Assembly: GCF_014697585.1 (NCBI RefSeq)
Contig: NZ_JACJSB010000006.1
Coordinates: 1-64,000 of the forward strand
DNA: 64,000 bases
Reading direction: 5' to 3'
Source: Dolichospermum sp. FACHB-1091
GTDB lineage: Bacteria > Cyanobacteriota > Cyanobacteriia > Cyanobacteriales > Nostocaceae
The notes beneath the pieces were generated by a model. It saw only the letters and a list, made by a program, of their open reading frames with translations. It was not told where the DNA came from and did no database searches. Within the stretch, counting starts at the first letter, position 1; each line of letters begins with the position of its first letter. A program made the position numbers and the translations under genes. Below, one piece after another: positions 18,938 through 28,313 of the stretch.

Positions 18938-19328
18938 TTCATGATTAAATACCCATCTTTAGAGAAGTAAGATGGTATTACTACACCCCGAACTAGTGGT
19001 AGCATGGAGAATTACTAAAGGTTATCTATAATAGCAAACCCAGGAAATCCCTGTATGGAAAATCCAATTAGATTTTAAATATTTTCCCACAAAACCGATA
19101 AGTTTTTTCAATCAAACTTTTATAAAATAGGTCGCACTATTAAATAACCCCTATATTCTCAATAATCTTGAGAATATTCTCAATAGTTAAACGAAAAAAG
19201 TTAATTTGAGGGCTTGATATTCTCAACTATTTTTTGTACAATAATTTTGATTATAATCTACTTGGGTTGTTTTTTTATAAAATCTGAGCAGGGATTCCTA
19301 AATTGTAAAAATTTTTGAGTATTCTAGG
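18938..19328. other. AT-rich intergenic region between hli and ssb
   Basis: No gene seen. Contains clustered copies of TTGAGAATATTCTCAA-type palindromes between about 19149 and 19226 (ATTCTCAATAATCTTGAGAA and neighbours). Their spacing suggests repeats rather than an operator. Confidence 0.45.
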
Positions 19329-19354
19329 AGGACTTACGCATTTGCGTAAATCCT
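19329..19354. repeat. Short hairpin AGGACTTACGCA-TT-TGCGTAAATCCT
   Basis: Two end sequences of the AGGACTTACGCA repeat family meet with only two bases between them, 16 bases from the ssb stop codon. It could serve as the ssb terminator (minus strand) or be the minimal relic of an element. Confidence 0.7.
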
Positions 19355-19370
19355 GTGGATTAAAAGTAGA

Positions 19371-19733
19371 TTAAAAATTATCTGGAGACATATCAGACAT
19401 ACCAGCTTCAGTATCACGTTTAGAACCGAGTAACTCTAGTTGTTCTACATGAATAATTGGACTAGAACGATTGACTCCGGTTTGGCGATCGCTCCAGGAA
19501 TCAAATTTCAAAGAACCTTTAACCCCAATCAAGCTACCTTTACGGACATAATTACCGGCAACTTCCGCAGTTTTTCCCCAGAGTTCTAGATTAAACCAAT
19601 CTGGCTTATCGTTGTTACGGGATCTTCTATTTACTGCTAAAGTCAATCTACATTTAACTGTACCCGACTCAAAATACTTCATATCTGGGTCACCACCTAC
19701 ACGACCAACAAGGGTAACAACATTAATGCTCAT
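19371..19733 (-). CDS. ssb: Single-stranded DNA-binding protein
   Basis: A 120-residue OB-fold protein: MSINVVTLVGRVGGDPDMKYFESG at the N-terminus, then CRLTLAVNRRSR and WFNLELWGKTAEVAGNYVRKGSLIGVKGSL. It covers and protects single-stranded DNA during replication and repair. It lacks the long acidic tail of E. coli SSB and ends SDMSPDNF, so the usual DDIPF tip that recruits partners is degenerate. Cyanobacteria often carry more than one SSB and this is the short form. Divergent from mreB across 652 bases. Confidence 0.92.
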   Translation of the reverse strand: MSINVVTLVGRVGGDPDMKYFESGTVKCRLTLAVNRRSRNNDKPDWFNLELWGKTAEVAGNYVRKGSLIGVKGSLKFDSWSDRQTGVNRSSPIIHVEQLELLGSKRDTEAGMSDMSPDNF

Positions 19734-20385
19734 AGCTTTTACTTTTGGTACATTTGTATTTTATGATTCATCATACAGCAGTTTCCGATATTATGAGATG
19801 ATCGGGTACAGACATTAATCATAAAAATCTTGTGGTGCGGGCATCTTACCCGCTAAAAGTGTACCCCATCATTTGATGAAATCCGCTGTATATTAACTAT
19901 AATAACTCTAAAATAACTAAACCTCGTCCGAGTTGAAAACTGGAGTTTTTCCAGCCTGGAACAGGGAACTAATAAGGATTATAAAAAATCCCTGTCTAAT
20001 TAGGTACAAAATCATCTGTATTGATCTGGGTTTAATTCTTACTTCTTGTACCTCACTCGAATGGAAATTGCTATCACAAAAAACTGTGGGTTTCAAACTA
20101 GATGGGGTTTAATTGTAAAATTATTGAAAATCTGTTACAATTATGATAATTAAGTCTATCAAAACATTCAAAAAATAATTGGCATTAAAAAAGTTATCCG
20201 GTTGTACCGAGTGATATTCAAAAAATAGAACACAACAGTCCTGAAACTAAAATCAAGATTGACAAAAACTAGATAAAAAAATAGTCTAGTTTACTAGAAT
20301 CAGGCAAACAAACATCATGTAATCCATCATTATTAACTCTTATCTTGATAGTCACAATTAGCATAAATAGGGGGAACACAGACGC
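19734..20385. other. Divergent intergenic region between ssb and mreB
   Basis: 652 bases without a credible gene. It holds a copy of the GCGGGCATCTTACCCGC palindrome (19829-19853) and must carry the promoters of ssb (minus) and mreB (plus). No operator recognised. Confidence 0.5.
19829..19853. repeat. Dispersed GCGGGCATCTT(A/G)CCCGC palindrome, copy 2
   Basis: Same CTTGTGGT flank and same orientation as the copy at 17309, with one base change (TTACCC). Confidence 0.75.
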
Positions 20386-21429
20386 GTGGGTCTTTTCAGG
20401 AATTTTCGTCCATCATGGGATATGGGTATCGACCTCGGTACAGCCAATACCCTAGTTTATGTATCAGGTAAAGGAATTGTCCTGCAAGAACCTTCCGTAG
20501 TTGCCATTGATCAAAATTTAAAAGTGGCGCTGGCAGTGGGAGAGGAAGCAAAAAAAATGCTCGGTCGGACACCAGGTAATGTAGTGGCTTTGCGTCCCCT
20601 GCGTGACGGTGTGATTGCTGATTTTGATACGGCAGAATTGATGCTAAAAAGCTTTATTCAGCGGGTAAATGAAGGTAGATCCCTAATGTTACCCCGCATT
20701 GTGATTGGTATTCCTAGTGGTGTCACAGGAGTAGAAAGACGAGCCGTAATGGATGCAGCTACTCAAGCTGGTGCCAGAGAAGTATATTTAATTGATGAAC
20801 CAGTCGCAGCAGCCATTGGTGCTGGACTACCAGTTGCCGAACCCACTGGTAATATGATTATTGATATTGGGGGTGGAACAACAGAAGTAGCGGTATTAAG
20901 TCTGCAAGGGACAGTAATTAGCGAGTCAGTACGCATTGCAGGAGATGAACTAACGGAAGCAATTATTCATTATATGAAGAAAATTCATAATCTGGTAATT
21001 GGTGAACGTACTGCTGAGGACATTAAAATTAAGATTGGTTCTGCCTATCCAACCGAAGATGATAATGATAAAATAATGGAAGTCCGTGGACTGCATTTGC
21101 TTTCTGGCTTACCCAGGACTGTCACCATCAAAGGTGCTGAAATTCGGGAAAGCATGGTAGAGCCACTGGCAGTAATTATAGAAGCAGTGAGACGCACACT
21201 AGAACGCACACCGCCAGAACTGGCGGCAGACATTATTGATCGTGGTATCATGTTAGCGGGCGGTGGCGCATTACTCAAAGGACTAGATACTTTAATTAGT
21301 CATGAGACAGGTATTGTTACCCACATAGCGGCAGATCCTCTATGCTGTGTAGTTTTGGGAACAGGTCGTGTATTAGAAAACTTCAAGCAGTTGGAGAGAG
21401 TATTCAGCGGACGTTCTCGCAATATGTAG
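20386..21429 (+). CDS. mreB: Rod shape-determining protein MreB (actin homologue)
   Basis: Bacterial actin that polymerises along the membrane and directs lateral wall synthesis. The 347-residue protein has the N-terminal membrane-binding FRNF segment, phosphate-1 loop GIDLGTANTLVY, phosphate-2 loop MIIDIGGGTTEVAV and adenosine motif GIMLAGGGALLKG. The start is a GTG at 20386 (GTG GGT CTT TTC), preceded by AGGGGGAA, and gives full family length. First gene of mreB-mreC, with 210 bases between them. Confidence 0.97.
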   Translation: MGLFRNFRPSWDMGIDLGTANTLVYVSGKGIVLQEPSVVAIDQNLKVALAVGEEAKKMLGRTPGNVVALRPLRDGVIADFDTAELMLKSFIQRVNEGRSLMLPRIVIGIPSGVTGVERRAVMDAATQAGAREVYLIDEPVAAAIGAGLPVAEPTGNMIIDIGGGTTEVAVLSLQGTVISESVRIAGDELTEAIIHYMKKIHNLVIGERTAEDIKIKIGSAYPTEDDNDKIMEVRGLHLLSGLPRTVTIKGAEIRESMVEPLAVIIEAVRRTLERTPPELAADIIDRGIMLAGGGALLKGLDTLISHETGIVTHIAADPLCCVVLGTGRVLENFKQLERVFSGRSRNM

Positions 21430-21639
21430 CAAAAATCAGTTAGTTAGAAATACTGGGTTCTGTATTTATTAACAACTATTTAACTATAGAATCCTTTTTT
21501 TGACAAAAATTATACACTATTGGCAGAATTACTAACAGAATTTTGGCATAGGGAACACCGAGAGTCGAGTGAGCCATATTCCTGCGAATTTTGAGTAATT
21601 TACTTTTAAATAATTTATAGAAATATATACGGATATGTT

Positions 21640-22428
21640 ATGTTAACTGTAAGACGCTGGTGGGAATACAAGGGATTACAAGTAGGGTTATTGATTCTAG
21701 TTATAAGTGGTGCTTGGACTCTGAGAGAAACAAAAGGTGCATTGTTACGCGAAATTTATCAAGGAATAACCAGTCCTTTACAGAGGTTACAGTCAGGAGT
21801 TATTCCTGAGCAAAGTATTCAGAATGCGAGATTTTTAGAGTTACAAACCCGCATAGTTGATCTGGAAAGCCAAAATCAAAAATTAAAAAATTTATTGGGT
21901 TATACAGAGAGAGAATCCATGCTGCAAAAGCCGATTATAGCACGGGTGGTGGGACGTAGTGCTGATAACTGGTGGCAACAAGTGATTTTAAATCGGGGGA
22001 CAACATCGGGTATTCAAGAAGGTTCTATTGTTAAAGCTGATGGTGGATTAGTAGGTTTGGTAGAAAGTGTGACTAATAATACTAGTCGTGTATTATTAGT
22101 TAGTGATTTAAAAAGTCAAGTGGGAGTGACTATCAGCCGGACTTCAGCTAAAGGGATTTTACAGGGTGATTCTTCTGCAGAAGGGATCTTAGAATTTTAC
22201 GAAAAAGTTCCTAATGCCAGAGTAGGTGATTTAGTGTCCACATCTACCTATAGTCAGAAATTCCCGGCTGGTTTAGCCATAGGTAGAATTAAATCTCTAG
22301 ATTTAAAGAAACTCCCGGCTTCAATAGCGAGGGTAGAGTTATTTCCGCCAATTCGGTATTTAGACTGGGTAACTGTTTATCCTAAACCAGAGAAACAGGA
22401 TTTGGAAACTCCAACCGTGACTAAATAA
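21640..22428 (+). CDS. mreC: Rod shape-determining protein MreC
   Basis: Periplasmic partner of MreB: one N-terminal membrane helix (about 12-26), a coiled coil (about 63-85, ELQTRIVDLESQNQKLKNLL) and two beta-domains with the conserved VVGRSADNWWQQVILNRGT segment. 262 residues, ATG at 21640. It connects the cytoplasmic MreB filament to wall synthases. mreD, the usual third gene, does not follow; the next gene is opcA on the opposite strand. Confidence 0.95.
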   Translation: MLTVRRWWEYKGLQVGLLILVISGAWTLRETKGALLREIYQGITSPLQRLQSGVIPEQSIQNARFLELQTRIVDLESQNQKLKNLLGYTERESMLQKPIIARVVGRSADNWWQQVILNRGTTSGIQEGSIVKADGGLVGLVESVTNNTSRVLLVSDLKSQVGVTISRTSAKGILQGDSSAEGILEFYEKVPNARVGDLVSTSTYSQKFPAGLAIGRIKSLDLKKLPASIARVELFPPIRYLDWVTVYPKPEKQDLETPTVTK

Positions 22429-22446
22429 TAAAGAAATTTACTTTAG

Positions 22447-22486
22447 TGGGGTGGGTAATGGTATTACCCATTACCCATTACCCATT
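22447..22486. repeat. GGGTAAT/ATTACCC heptamer repeat
   Basis: GGGTAATGGTATTACCC hairpin followed by three ATTACCC units between the convergent mreC and opcA genes. STRR-type, and possibly a terminator for both. Confidence 0.7.
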
Positions 22487-22488
22487 AG

Positions 22489-23862
22489 CTATTTCCCTAA
22501 CTTAATAGTGTTACCAATGAGAGTGAGACTTTCCTCAAACAAAGCTTCCCGTCCCCAGCGTTGTACCTGTTGACTTAACAAAGCTTCGGCCTTTTGTTCG
22601 GAAAGAGAACTTACCTGTTGAAACAACCCAGCCGACTGAGCGCCTCCATGGGTTTCCATTCGCATACAACCACCAGTTTCTGAACAAATTACGGTGCCAC
22701 AATTGGCTTGAGGATTAGTAGAACTCAAGCGTAAACCAATTAAATCACCGACAATTTCCCCAATATCAGCAATGGGAACCCCTGCTAACTCGGCCTCTAT
22801 GTGTCTTTGGTCTGGAGAGAGGAAATTAATGTATGTGATGTCATAATCACCCTTTTCCTGTCTATAGGAAACTGGTCGCCATTCCAAGCGACTAGCTAAC
22901 CAACCTAAGTATAATAATGCTTGAGCAGCATTACCTTTTTCATAGTCAATATTGACACGATCAATTTCCTTGAGGGCCGCACGACGGTTAGGCGCGTCAT
23001 AAGCTTCTGCTGCTAATTCTTGCCATGCTGATAAACGTCGCCAATTCAAATCAGCTAGAGGTATACCAGATTCTACCAATTGTTGCAAGCTGAGTAAATC
23101 ATCTTCTGGTGTATTAAAGTTACAAGAGTCAACAATGACATTATTACATACTGATGCTAACCGCTTAAATAAAGGATTGGCGGCATCAGGTGTAGTTTTC
23201 CACCAGAGGAACTTAGGTAAACCACCAATTAACAAAGCCGGAATCATGCCTCCAATGCGTTCTAAAGCTGTAGCAGTACCAGTGAGGGTAATGTACTCAC
23301 AACAGACAAGAGTGCTGGAAGATTGCTTTTGAATGGGACAATAGGTAGAAACTTGTGCTTTTACTCCTTCATCATCACCGGCAATGGGACATAAAGCAAT
23401 AATCCGGCAAGGGTTACGGGTAGCAATTTCGTCAGCAATAGTGGGACTGGTAGGACTGAAAGTATACCCCATGGCCGTACCATGATTATCTCCATTTGGT
23501 CCAGTGTGCTGCTTTTGGAAATATTCAGCCCGTAAAGCAGTCAGAGTTTCTGGAGTAGCAGTACCGGTTTCTGGAAGATGGTGCTTTTTCTGGACTTCCT
23601 GCAAAGCCGTTTTAGTTTGAGGTCCGAGAATACCATCCACTGGACCATTATAAAAGCCGGTGGCGGTTAACAAATACTGAGTTTCTTCTGGTTCGTAAAC
23701 TACTAAAGTAAATGTTGTGGCGCGGGTAGCAGCGGGTAAACCACCGTCTTCCCCTTGAATACCGTAACTTTGCCAAACTTGATTCAGTTCTACCTCAATT
23801 TCTGTGAGGGAAACATCCTTGGGCGCTTGCAAAGAAAAAATCGTAGGTGCTTGAGAAACCAT
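22489..23862 (-). CDS. opcA: Glucose-6-phosphate dehydrogenase assembly protein OpcA
   Basis: Allosteric effector of cyanobacterial glucose-6-phosphate dehydrogenase. OpcA keeps Zwf oligomeric and active and links it to thioredoxin control (family knowledge). The 457-residue protein starts MVSQAPTIFSLQAPKDVSLTE; residues about 66-115 form a peptidoglycan-binding-like helical repeat (GFYNGPVDGILGPQTKTALQ); the rest is the OpcA domain with conserved Cys residues (CGTVICSETGGCMRMETHGG near the end). It lies 132 bases downstream of zwf on the same strand, with heptamer repeats between, and is likely co-transcribed. Confidence 0.95.
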   Translation of the reverse strand: MVSQAPTIFSLQAPKDVSLTEIEVELNQVWQSYGIQGEDGGLPAATRATTFTLVVYEPEETQYLLTATGFYNGPVDGILGPQTKTALQEVQKKHHLPETGTATPETLTALRAEYFQKQHTGPNGDNHGTAMGYTFSPTSPTIADEIATRNPCRIIALCPIAGDDEGVKAQVSTYCPIQKQSSSTLVCCEYITLTGTATALERIGGMIPALLIGGLPKFLWWKTTPDAANPLFKRLASVCNNVIVDSCNFNTPEDDLLSLQQLVESGIPLADLNWRRLSAWQELAAEAYDAPNRRAALKEIDRVNIDYEKGNAAQALLYLGWLASRLEWRPVSYRQEKGDYDITYINFLSPDQRHIEAELAGVPIADIGEIVGDLIGLRLSSTNPQANCGTVICSETGGCMRMETHGGAQSAGLFQQVSSLSEQKAEALLSQQVQRWGREALFEESLTLIGNTIKLGK

Positions 23863-23883
23863 AGTTAATAGTCTTAGTTGTTA

Positions 23884-23995
23884 GTTGTTGCTTATCAGTG
23901 GTCAGTGGTCAGTTGTCCGTTGTTGGTTGTCAGTGGTCAGTTGTTTTGCTAATGACCAATAACCAATGACTAATGACCAATGACCAATGACCAAT
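23884..23995. repeat. Heptamer repeats (GTCAGTG and ACCAATG units)
   Basis: Between zwf and opcA: tandem GTCAGTG/GTCAGTT units followed by tandem ACCAATG/ACCAATA units. They fill nearly the whole gap. STRR class. Confidence 0.8.
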
Positions 23996-25524
23996 TAAAG
24001 TCTGCGCCAGCGGCGGCCGTCTTGGTTAATTAATAATTCGGCTTCTGCTGGTTCCCAAGTACCGGCTTCATATTGGGGAATATTCGCAGGATTACCTGGT
24101 AAATCCCATACAGACAAGGCAGGTGTAACTACTTGCCAAGCCGCTTCTACTTCGTCCGCCCGTGTAAACAAAGTTTGGTCGCCCATCATACAATCAAGGA
24201 AGAGACGATCATAGGCATCGGAAGTAGCGGAAATACCTAGAGAACCGTAGCTAAAATCCATATCTACGGCACGGGTACGGAAATCACCACCGGGCATTTT
24301 CACATCAAACCGGAGGGAAATACCTTCATTGGGTTGTATTCGCATAGCCAAAACGTTGGCGTTCACTTGTTGGGCAGCGGAGGAGAACATTCTCGAAGGA
24401 ACTTCGCGGAAGTGAATTGCAATTTCACTCACCTTTTTCGGCATCCGCTTACCAGTTCGCAAGTAAAAAGGAACACCTTGCCAGCGCCAATTGTCCAGCA
24501 TAAACTTCATGGCCACATAGGTGGGAGTAGTAGATTCAGGATTAACACCTGGTTCAGTTCGATACCCTGCCACCTGTTGACCTTTCATCCAACCCGCGCT
24601 GTATTGTCCGCGAATTGCTGATTTTGACAAATTATTAACATCAGCCAAACGAGTCGCTTGTAACACTTTAACTTTTTCCGTGCGGATACTATCAGCATCC
24701 ATGGAGTTAGGCGCTTCCATAGCGGTTAAACAGTAAAGCTGCATGAGGTGATTTTGCAGCATATCCCGCAATGCGCCGGCAGTTTCATAATAACCTGCCC
24801 GGTCTTCTACTCCCACGGTTTCGGCGACGGTAATTTGCACATGATCTACAAATTGCCGATTCCACAAAGGTTCAAAAATGGCATTAGCAAAGCGGAAAAC
24901 CAGCAAGTTCTGAACTGTTTCTTTCCCTAAATAGTGGTCAAGACGATAAACTTGGTTTTCTTTACAAACCTTTTGTACTACTTGGTTGAGGTTTTGAGCG
25001 GAGGCTAAATCACGACCAAAGGGTTTTTCGATGACTAAACGCTGTTTGTCGGGGTCTTCTAGCATTCCCGCTAACCCTAGCTGTTTAATGGCTTCAGGGA
25101 AGAAATTAGGGGCAACAGAGAGGTAAAACATCCGGTTTCCCCTTGTTCCCCGTTTCTCGTCTAGTTCAGCTAATAAGGTTTTCAGTTTTTGGTATCCTGC
25201 GGGGTCATCTATATTCCCAGGACAGTAAAATAAACCTTGGGAAAAGTCCTGCCAAAGTTCACCTAATTCCACATTAGCGTGAGCTTCTGCCATGCCTTTT
25301 TGCATTTGCTCACGGAAGTATTCATGACTCCATTCTCGACGCGCTACACCCACAATGGTGGTTTCTGCCGGAATACGTCTTTCTCTCCGCAATTTGTACA
25401 GCGCCGGTACTAACTTACGCCAGGTTAGATCTCCAGAAGCGCCAAAGATAACGATAATTTGTGGTTCGGGCATCCCTTGCTGTTGTAGACCAACGCGCAA
25501 TGGATTTTCTAGCAAACTGACCAT
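23995..25524 (-). CDS. zwf: Glucose-6-phosphate 1-dehydrogenase
   Basis: First enzyme of the oxidative pentose phosphate pathway, supplying NADPH in the dark and in heterocysts. The 509-residue protein has the NADP loop [16 protein letters not shown], the active-site [14 protein letters not shown] with catalytic His, and the [13 protein letters not shown] substrate region. Full family length with ATG at 25524. It sits between fbp (517 bases upstream) and opcA (downstream) on the same strand. In related Nostocales the order is fbp-tal-zwf-opcA; tal is missing here. Confidence 0.97.
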   Translation of the reverse strand: MVSLLENPLRVGLQQQGMPEPQIIVIFGASGDLTWRKLVPALYKLRRERRIPAETTIVGVARREWSHEYFREQMQKGMAEAHANVELGELWQDFSQGLFYCPGNIDDPAGYQKLKTLLAELDEKRGTRGNRMFYLSVAPNFFPEAIKQLGLAGMLEDPDKQRLVIEKPFGRDLASAQNLNQVVQKVCKENQVYRLDHYLGKETVQNLLVFRFANAIFEPLWNRQFVDHVQITVAETVGVEDRAGYYETAGALRDMLQNHLMQLYCLTAMEAPNSMDADSIRTEKVKVLQATRLADVNNLSKSAIRGQYSAGWMKGQQVAGYRTEPGVNPESTTPTYVAMKFMLDNWRWQGVPFYLRTGKRMPKKVSEIAIHFREVPSRMFSSAAQQVNANVLAMRIQPNEGISLRFDVKMPGGDFRTRAVDMDFSYGSLGISATSDAYDRLFLDCMMGDQTLFTRADEVEAAWQVVTPALSVWDLPGNPANIPQYEAGTWEPAEAELLINQDGRRWRRL

Positions 25525-25674
25525 AGGATTTTAGATTTTAGATTTTAGATTTTAGATTTTGCAAGAGGTAAAGGGCAAGTTCCTAAATTCCCCAATCTCC
25601 TCTATAGGTGAGAATAGCTTGACTTGACCTTTTAAAGAGTTCATGAGTGACACAGAAAGGACGCAGACACCATA

Positions 25675-25726
25675 GGATTTTGGATTTTGGATTTTGGATT
25701 TTAGATTTTGGATTTTGGATTTTGAA
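25675..25726. repeat. GATTTTG/GATTTTA heptamer array
   Basis: About seven consecutive heptamers of the form GATTTTG with one GATTTTA. A second array of four to five GATTTTA units lies at 25528-25559. Confidence 0.85.
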
Positions 25727-25966
25727 AGATCGCAGGTGTATAAAGTCTAGAATTTGAGTTACAGCCGTTTTTAAGTAAAAGTGCTACAAAAATAATCTAT
25801 CTGTGTGGGTTTAAACTCTTCATTTACCCGTCTGGGACTTCTATTGGTCAGGGCTGCATGGGTTGAGAAAACCCAACTCGCGGGAATGTTGGGTTTCACT
25901 TCTTTCTACCCAACCGATAATTTTCTTAATTTACAGCACTTTTAACTAGAGTGAGATACACTTTAT

Positions 25967-25991
25967 GCGGGCAAGATGCCCGCACCACAAG
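25967..25991. repeat. Dispersed GCGGGCAAGATGCCCGC palindrome, copy 3 (inverted)
   Basis: Reverse-complement orientation of the copies at 17309 and 19829, including the ACCACAAG flank, just downstream of fbp. Confidence 0.75.
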
Positions 25992-26041
25992 AGTTTTATC
26001 ATTAAGCTCTGGACTTGAGAATAGGAATAAATGCTGTAACT

Positions 26042-27079
26042 TTAATGACTTTTTGGCATAAAAGACATCACTTTTTCTACATCCTCTTTACTACCAATGA
26101 TTAAAGGTGTCCGTTGATGCAGTTTGCTGGGAACTACATCTAAAATATCCATTTTTCCTGTGGTCGCTTTACCCCCAGCTTGTTCAATTAAAAACGCTAA
26201 GGGAGCAGTTTCATACAACAGACGTAATTTACCTTCTGGTTTTTGTAATGTTCCTGGGTACAGAAATACCCCACCCTGTAATAATATTCTGTGAATATCG
26301 CTCACCATTGCCCCACTGTAACGGGAACTATATCCTTCTGTACGATGAACATAACGAATATATTCTCTAAAGGGTTCATCCCATTGCCAGAAGTTACCAT
26401 CATTAACACTATAGGTCGCAGCATGATTGGGCATTTTAATATTCTCGTCACAGAGAATAAATTCACCTAAACTAGGATCAAGAATAAAGGAATGCACTCC
26501 CGTACCTATGGTATACACTAGCATAGTGCTAGGTCCATATAGAATATATCCCGCTGCTAATTGTCTACGGCCATTTGTAAGCAAATCCTTAGCTTCACCA
26601 TCAATATCTGCTCCTTCCTGTTGACGAATGGCAAAGATAGAACCTAAACTGAGATTATTATCTGTGTTCGATGAGCCGTCAATGGGGTCATAAAGTAGCG
26701 TATAACGACCAATGGGGCAATTTTCCGGGATATAGTAGGGTTTTTCCATTTCCTCGGAAGCCAGACGACAAACTAAGCCGCTTTGCTTGAAAACAGAGAT
26801 AAATACTTCATTCGCGTAAACATCCATCTTTTTTACAGATTCTCCCTGGACGTTGACTTCTCCAGTAAATCCTAGCACCCCCTCCATTAAACCAGCCCGA
26901 CTCAAACGACGAGCCACTAATTTACCCGCTAAAGCGATGCGATTCATCAGCGCACTTAAATCCTGGGCATCGGGTCCAAAACTATGTAATTGTTGGAGAA
27001 CGTGGCGGGATAATGTTGTACAATCACGATCTAGAGCTTTATCTGTGGACAAATCCAAAGATTCTGATACTTGAGTCAT
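26042..27079 (-). CDS. fbp: Fructose-1,6-bisphosphatase class I
   Basis: Hydrolyses fructose-1,6-bisphosphate in gluconeogenesis. The 345-residue protein has the family's metal site [18 protein letters not shown] and the C-terminal region [20 protein letters not shown]. It is distinct from the bifunctional class II enzyme at 43.1 kb, which normally serves the Calvin cycle, so the class I enzyme here probably goes with the oxidative pentose phosphate cycle as in fbp-tal-zwf-opcA clusters. ATG at 27079. First gene of the minus-strand cluster. Confidence 0.96.
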   Translation of the reverse strand: MTQVSESLDLSTDKALDRDCTTLSRHVLQQLHSFGPDAQDLSALMNRIALAGKLVARRLSRAGLMEGVLGFTGEVNVQGESVKKMDVYANEVFISVFKQSGLVCRLASEEMEKPYYIPENCPIGRYTLLYDPIDGSSNTDNNLSLGSIFAIRQQEGADIDGEAKDLLTNGRRQLAAGYILYGPSTMLVYTIGTGVHSFILDPSLGEFILCDENIKMPNHAATYSVNDGNFWQWDEPFREYIRYVHRTEGYSSRYSGAMVSDIHRILLQGGVFLYPGTLQKPEGKLRLLYETAPLAFLIEQAGGKATTGKMDILDVVPSKLHQRTPLIIGSKEDVEKVMSFMPKSH

Positions 27080-27209
27080 ATTAATTGCTGCTATGAGGTC
27101 GTGTTTATCTATGGCGATTTTTGGTCGTTGCTTCTATCTTAGAAAGGGAATTTGATAACTTAAAACTGATTTTATATAAACTAAAGAATTGAAATTTTGA
27201 TTTTCAAGT

Positions 27210-27235
27210 CCCTGACTTCTTGAGTCGGGGTTTTT
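27210..27235. repeat. CCCTGACTTCTTGAGTCGGGG hairpin followed by T-run
   Basis: CCCTGACT pairs with AGTCGGGG (one G-T pair) and is followed on the plus strand by TTTTT. Related hairpins occur near 211 and at 63061. It looks like a terminator, but there is no plus-strand gene upstream, so it is best treated as a dispersed hairpin in the fbp upstream region. Confidence 0.5.
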
Positions 27236-27332
27236 CAGTATTTTTTCTAAATAAAAAATCTTCAAAGTAGTTGACACTAAGCACGTAACATGATACTGTG
27301 TAGCAGGTTGTGTAAATATCTTTTTAATTGTC

Positions 27333-27938
27333 ATGATCAAGATCAATATCTCTACCCCCCCCATAATCGCTAAAACCCTTGCTGTAAGCGGATTTGCGGC
27401 TTCTGTGTTACTAGCTGCTACCCCTGCTCATGCTATTAGTTTCAATTTTTCGTTTCAGGATACAGATGGAGGTACTAACGGGTTCGTTACAGGAACATTA
27501 ATTGGTTTGGAGGAAGGTGATAACCCCGGATCAGGGATTACAGCAACGGTTACATCTAGTCCCGGTGGTGAAGGAGTCGGTTCTGGTTATTCTTTTAGTA
27601 GTACTAATGGTAGTGGTCTGGCTTTTACCGTTATCAACGGTAATATCACCTTTGCTAATGCTGGGTTTATCAATCCTATTAACCCCCCGTTTGCGTACGC
27701 GTTACTCTTGGGAACAACTGGGAATAAAGGTTCTAATAACCTCTTAACTGACTTGGCAACTTTCGCTTATGCCGATTCCGCCAACTCTACAATACAATTC
27801 ACTGCTGCGACACCTACACCTGTTCCCTTTGAGCCTAATCCTGCTGTGGGGGGAGCGATATTAGGTTTTTGTTTTGGCGCTGCGAAACTCCGTAGAAACC
27901 ATCTTGCTAAAAAACGCATGGTATCAGTTGAAGCTTAG
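27333..27938 (+). CDS. Exported protein with PFE-CTERM-like sorting signal
   Basis: A 201-residue secreted protein: signal peptide ending ATPAHA (about residue 34), a beta-rich Gly/Ser/Thr/Asn middle with few charged residues, and a C-terminal tripartite tail of TPVPFEPNPAVGG, a short hydrophobic stretch (AILGFCFGAA) and basic KLRRNHLAKK. This is the layout of PEP-CTERM proteins in the PFE variant found in cyanobacteria, which exosortase-type transpeptidases cleave on export. The C-terminal hydrophobic stretch is rather short. Probable cell-surface protein; function unknown. No exosortase is in the window. ATG at 27333. Confidence 0.7.
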   Translation: MIKINISTPPIIAKTLAVSGFAASVLLAATPAHAISFNFSFQDTDGGTNGFVTGTLIGLEEGDNPGSGITATVTSSPGGEGVGSGYSFSSTNGSGLAFTVINGNITFANAGFINPINPPFAYALLLGTTGNKGSNNLLTDLATFAYADSANSTIQFTAATPTPVPFEPNPAVGGAILGFCFGAAKLRRNHLAKKRMVSVEA

Positions 27939-28129
27939 AGGATGTTTTATAAGTTTTTAATGTATAAATAAACCCCTCCGGCAGACCTCTCAAGTATTAA
28001 ATGTTATCCCTTTTCCCTCTCCTAAGAGGCTACGGTGTACACACAAGCTCCTGTGAGGAGAAAAAGAGGTTAGGTTTCTGGAGATTATCGGGTTAATTTC
28101 ATACTTTTCAAACAACCTCTTAGTTTGAT
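27935..28129. repeat. MITE-like repeat with AGAGG-TGTTT inverted ends
   Basis: The left end TTAGAGGATGTTTTATAAGT and right end ACTTTTCAAACAACCTCTTA are imperfect inverted repeats around about 155 bases. The left end includes the stop codon of the PFE-CTERM gene. Similar right-end sequence (CAAACAACCTCTTAAA) occurs at 36003-36018. Confidence 0.55.
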
Positions 28130-28158
28130 TTTACAGACAAAACACAATAAGAATTGTT

Positions 28159-28181
28159 AAGCCGGCTTGAGTCGGCTTTTT
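28159..28181 (+). terminator. AAGCCG...CGGCTTTTT terminator
   Basis: AAGCCG (28159-28164) pairs with CGGCTT across GCTTGAGT and is followed by a T-run. Likely ends transcription from the PFE-CTERM gene. Confidence 0.6.
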
Positions 28182-28313
28182 AAATAAGTTGGCGATATTT
28201 TCTTTTTGTCTAACCTCAGATAGATCAAGATTATACCTAAGTAAAGATGTCAAATATTAATCTATATTTAAAAATAGTAACTAGCACTGATATTGCTGTT
28301 ATAGAGGTAAAAA

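Larger units (their letters stand above)
25525..26041. other. Gap between fbp and zwf where tal is expected
   Basis: 517 bases with no gene and no residue of transaldolase that I can read. It contains GATTTTA heptamers at 25528-25559, GATTTTG heptamers at 25675-25726, a hairpin-like GGGTTGAGAAAACCCAACTC around 25859-25896, and the GCGGGCAAGATGCCCGC palindrome at 25967-25991. Confidence 0.65.

Noticed and set aside
27134-27364. Minus-strand open frame between fbp and the exported-protein gene
   Set aside because: No family features and it overlaps a hairpin repeat and the start of the real gene.
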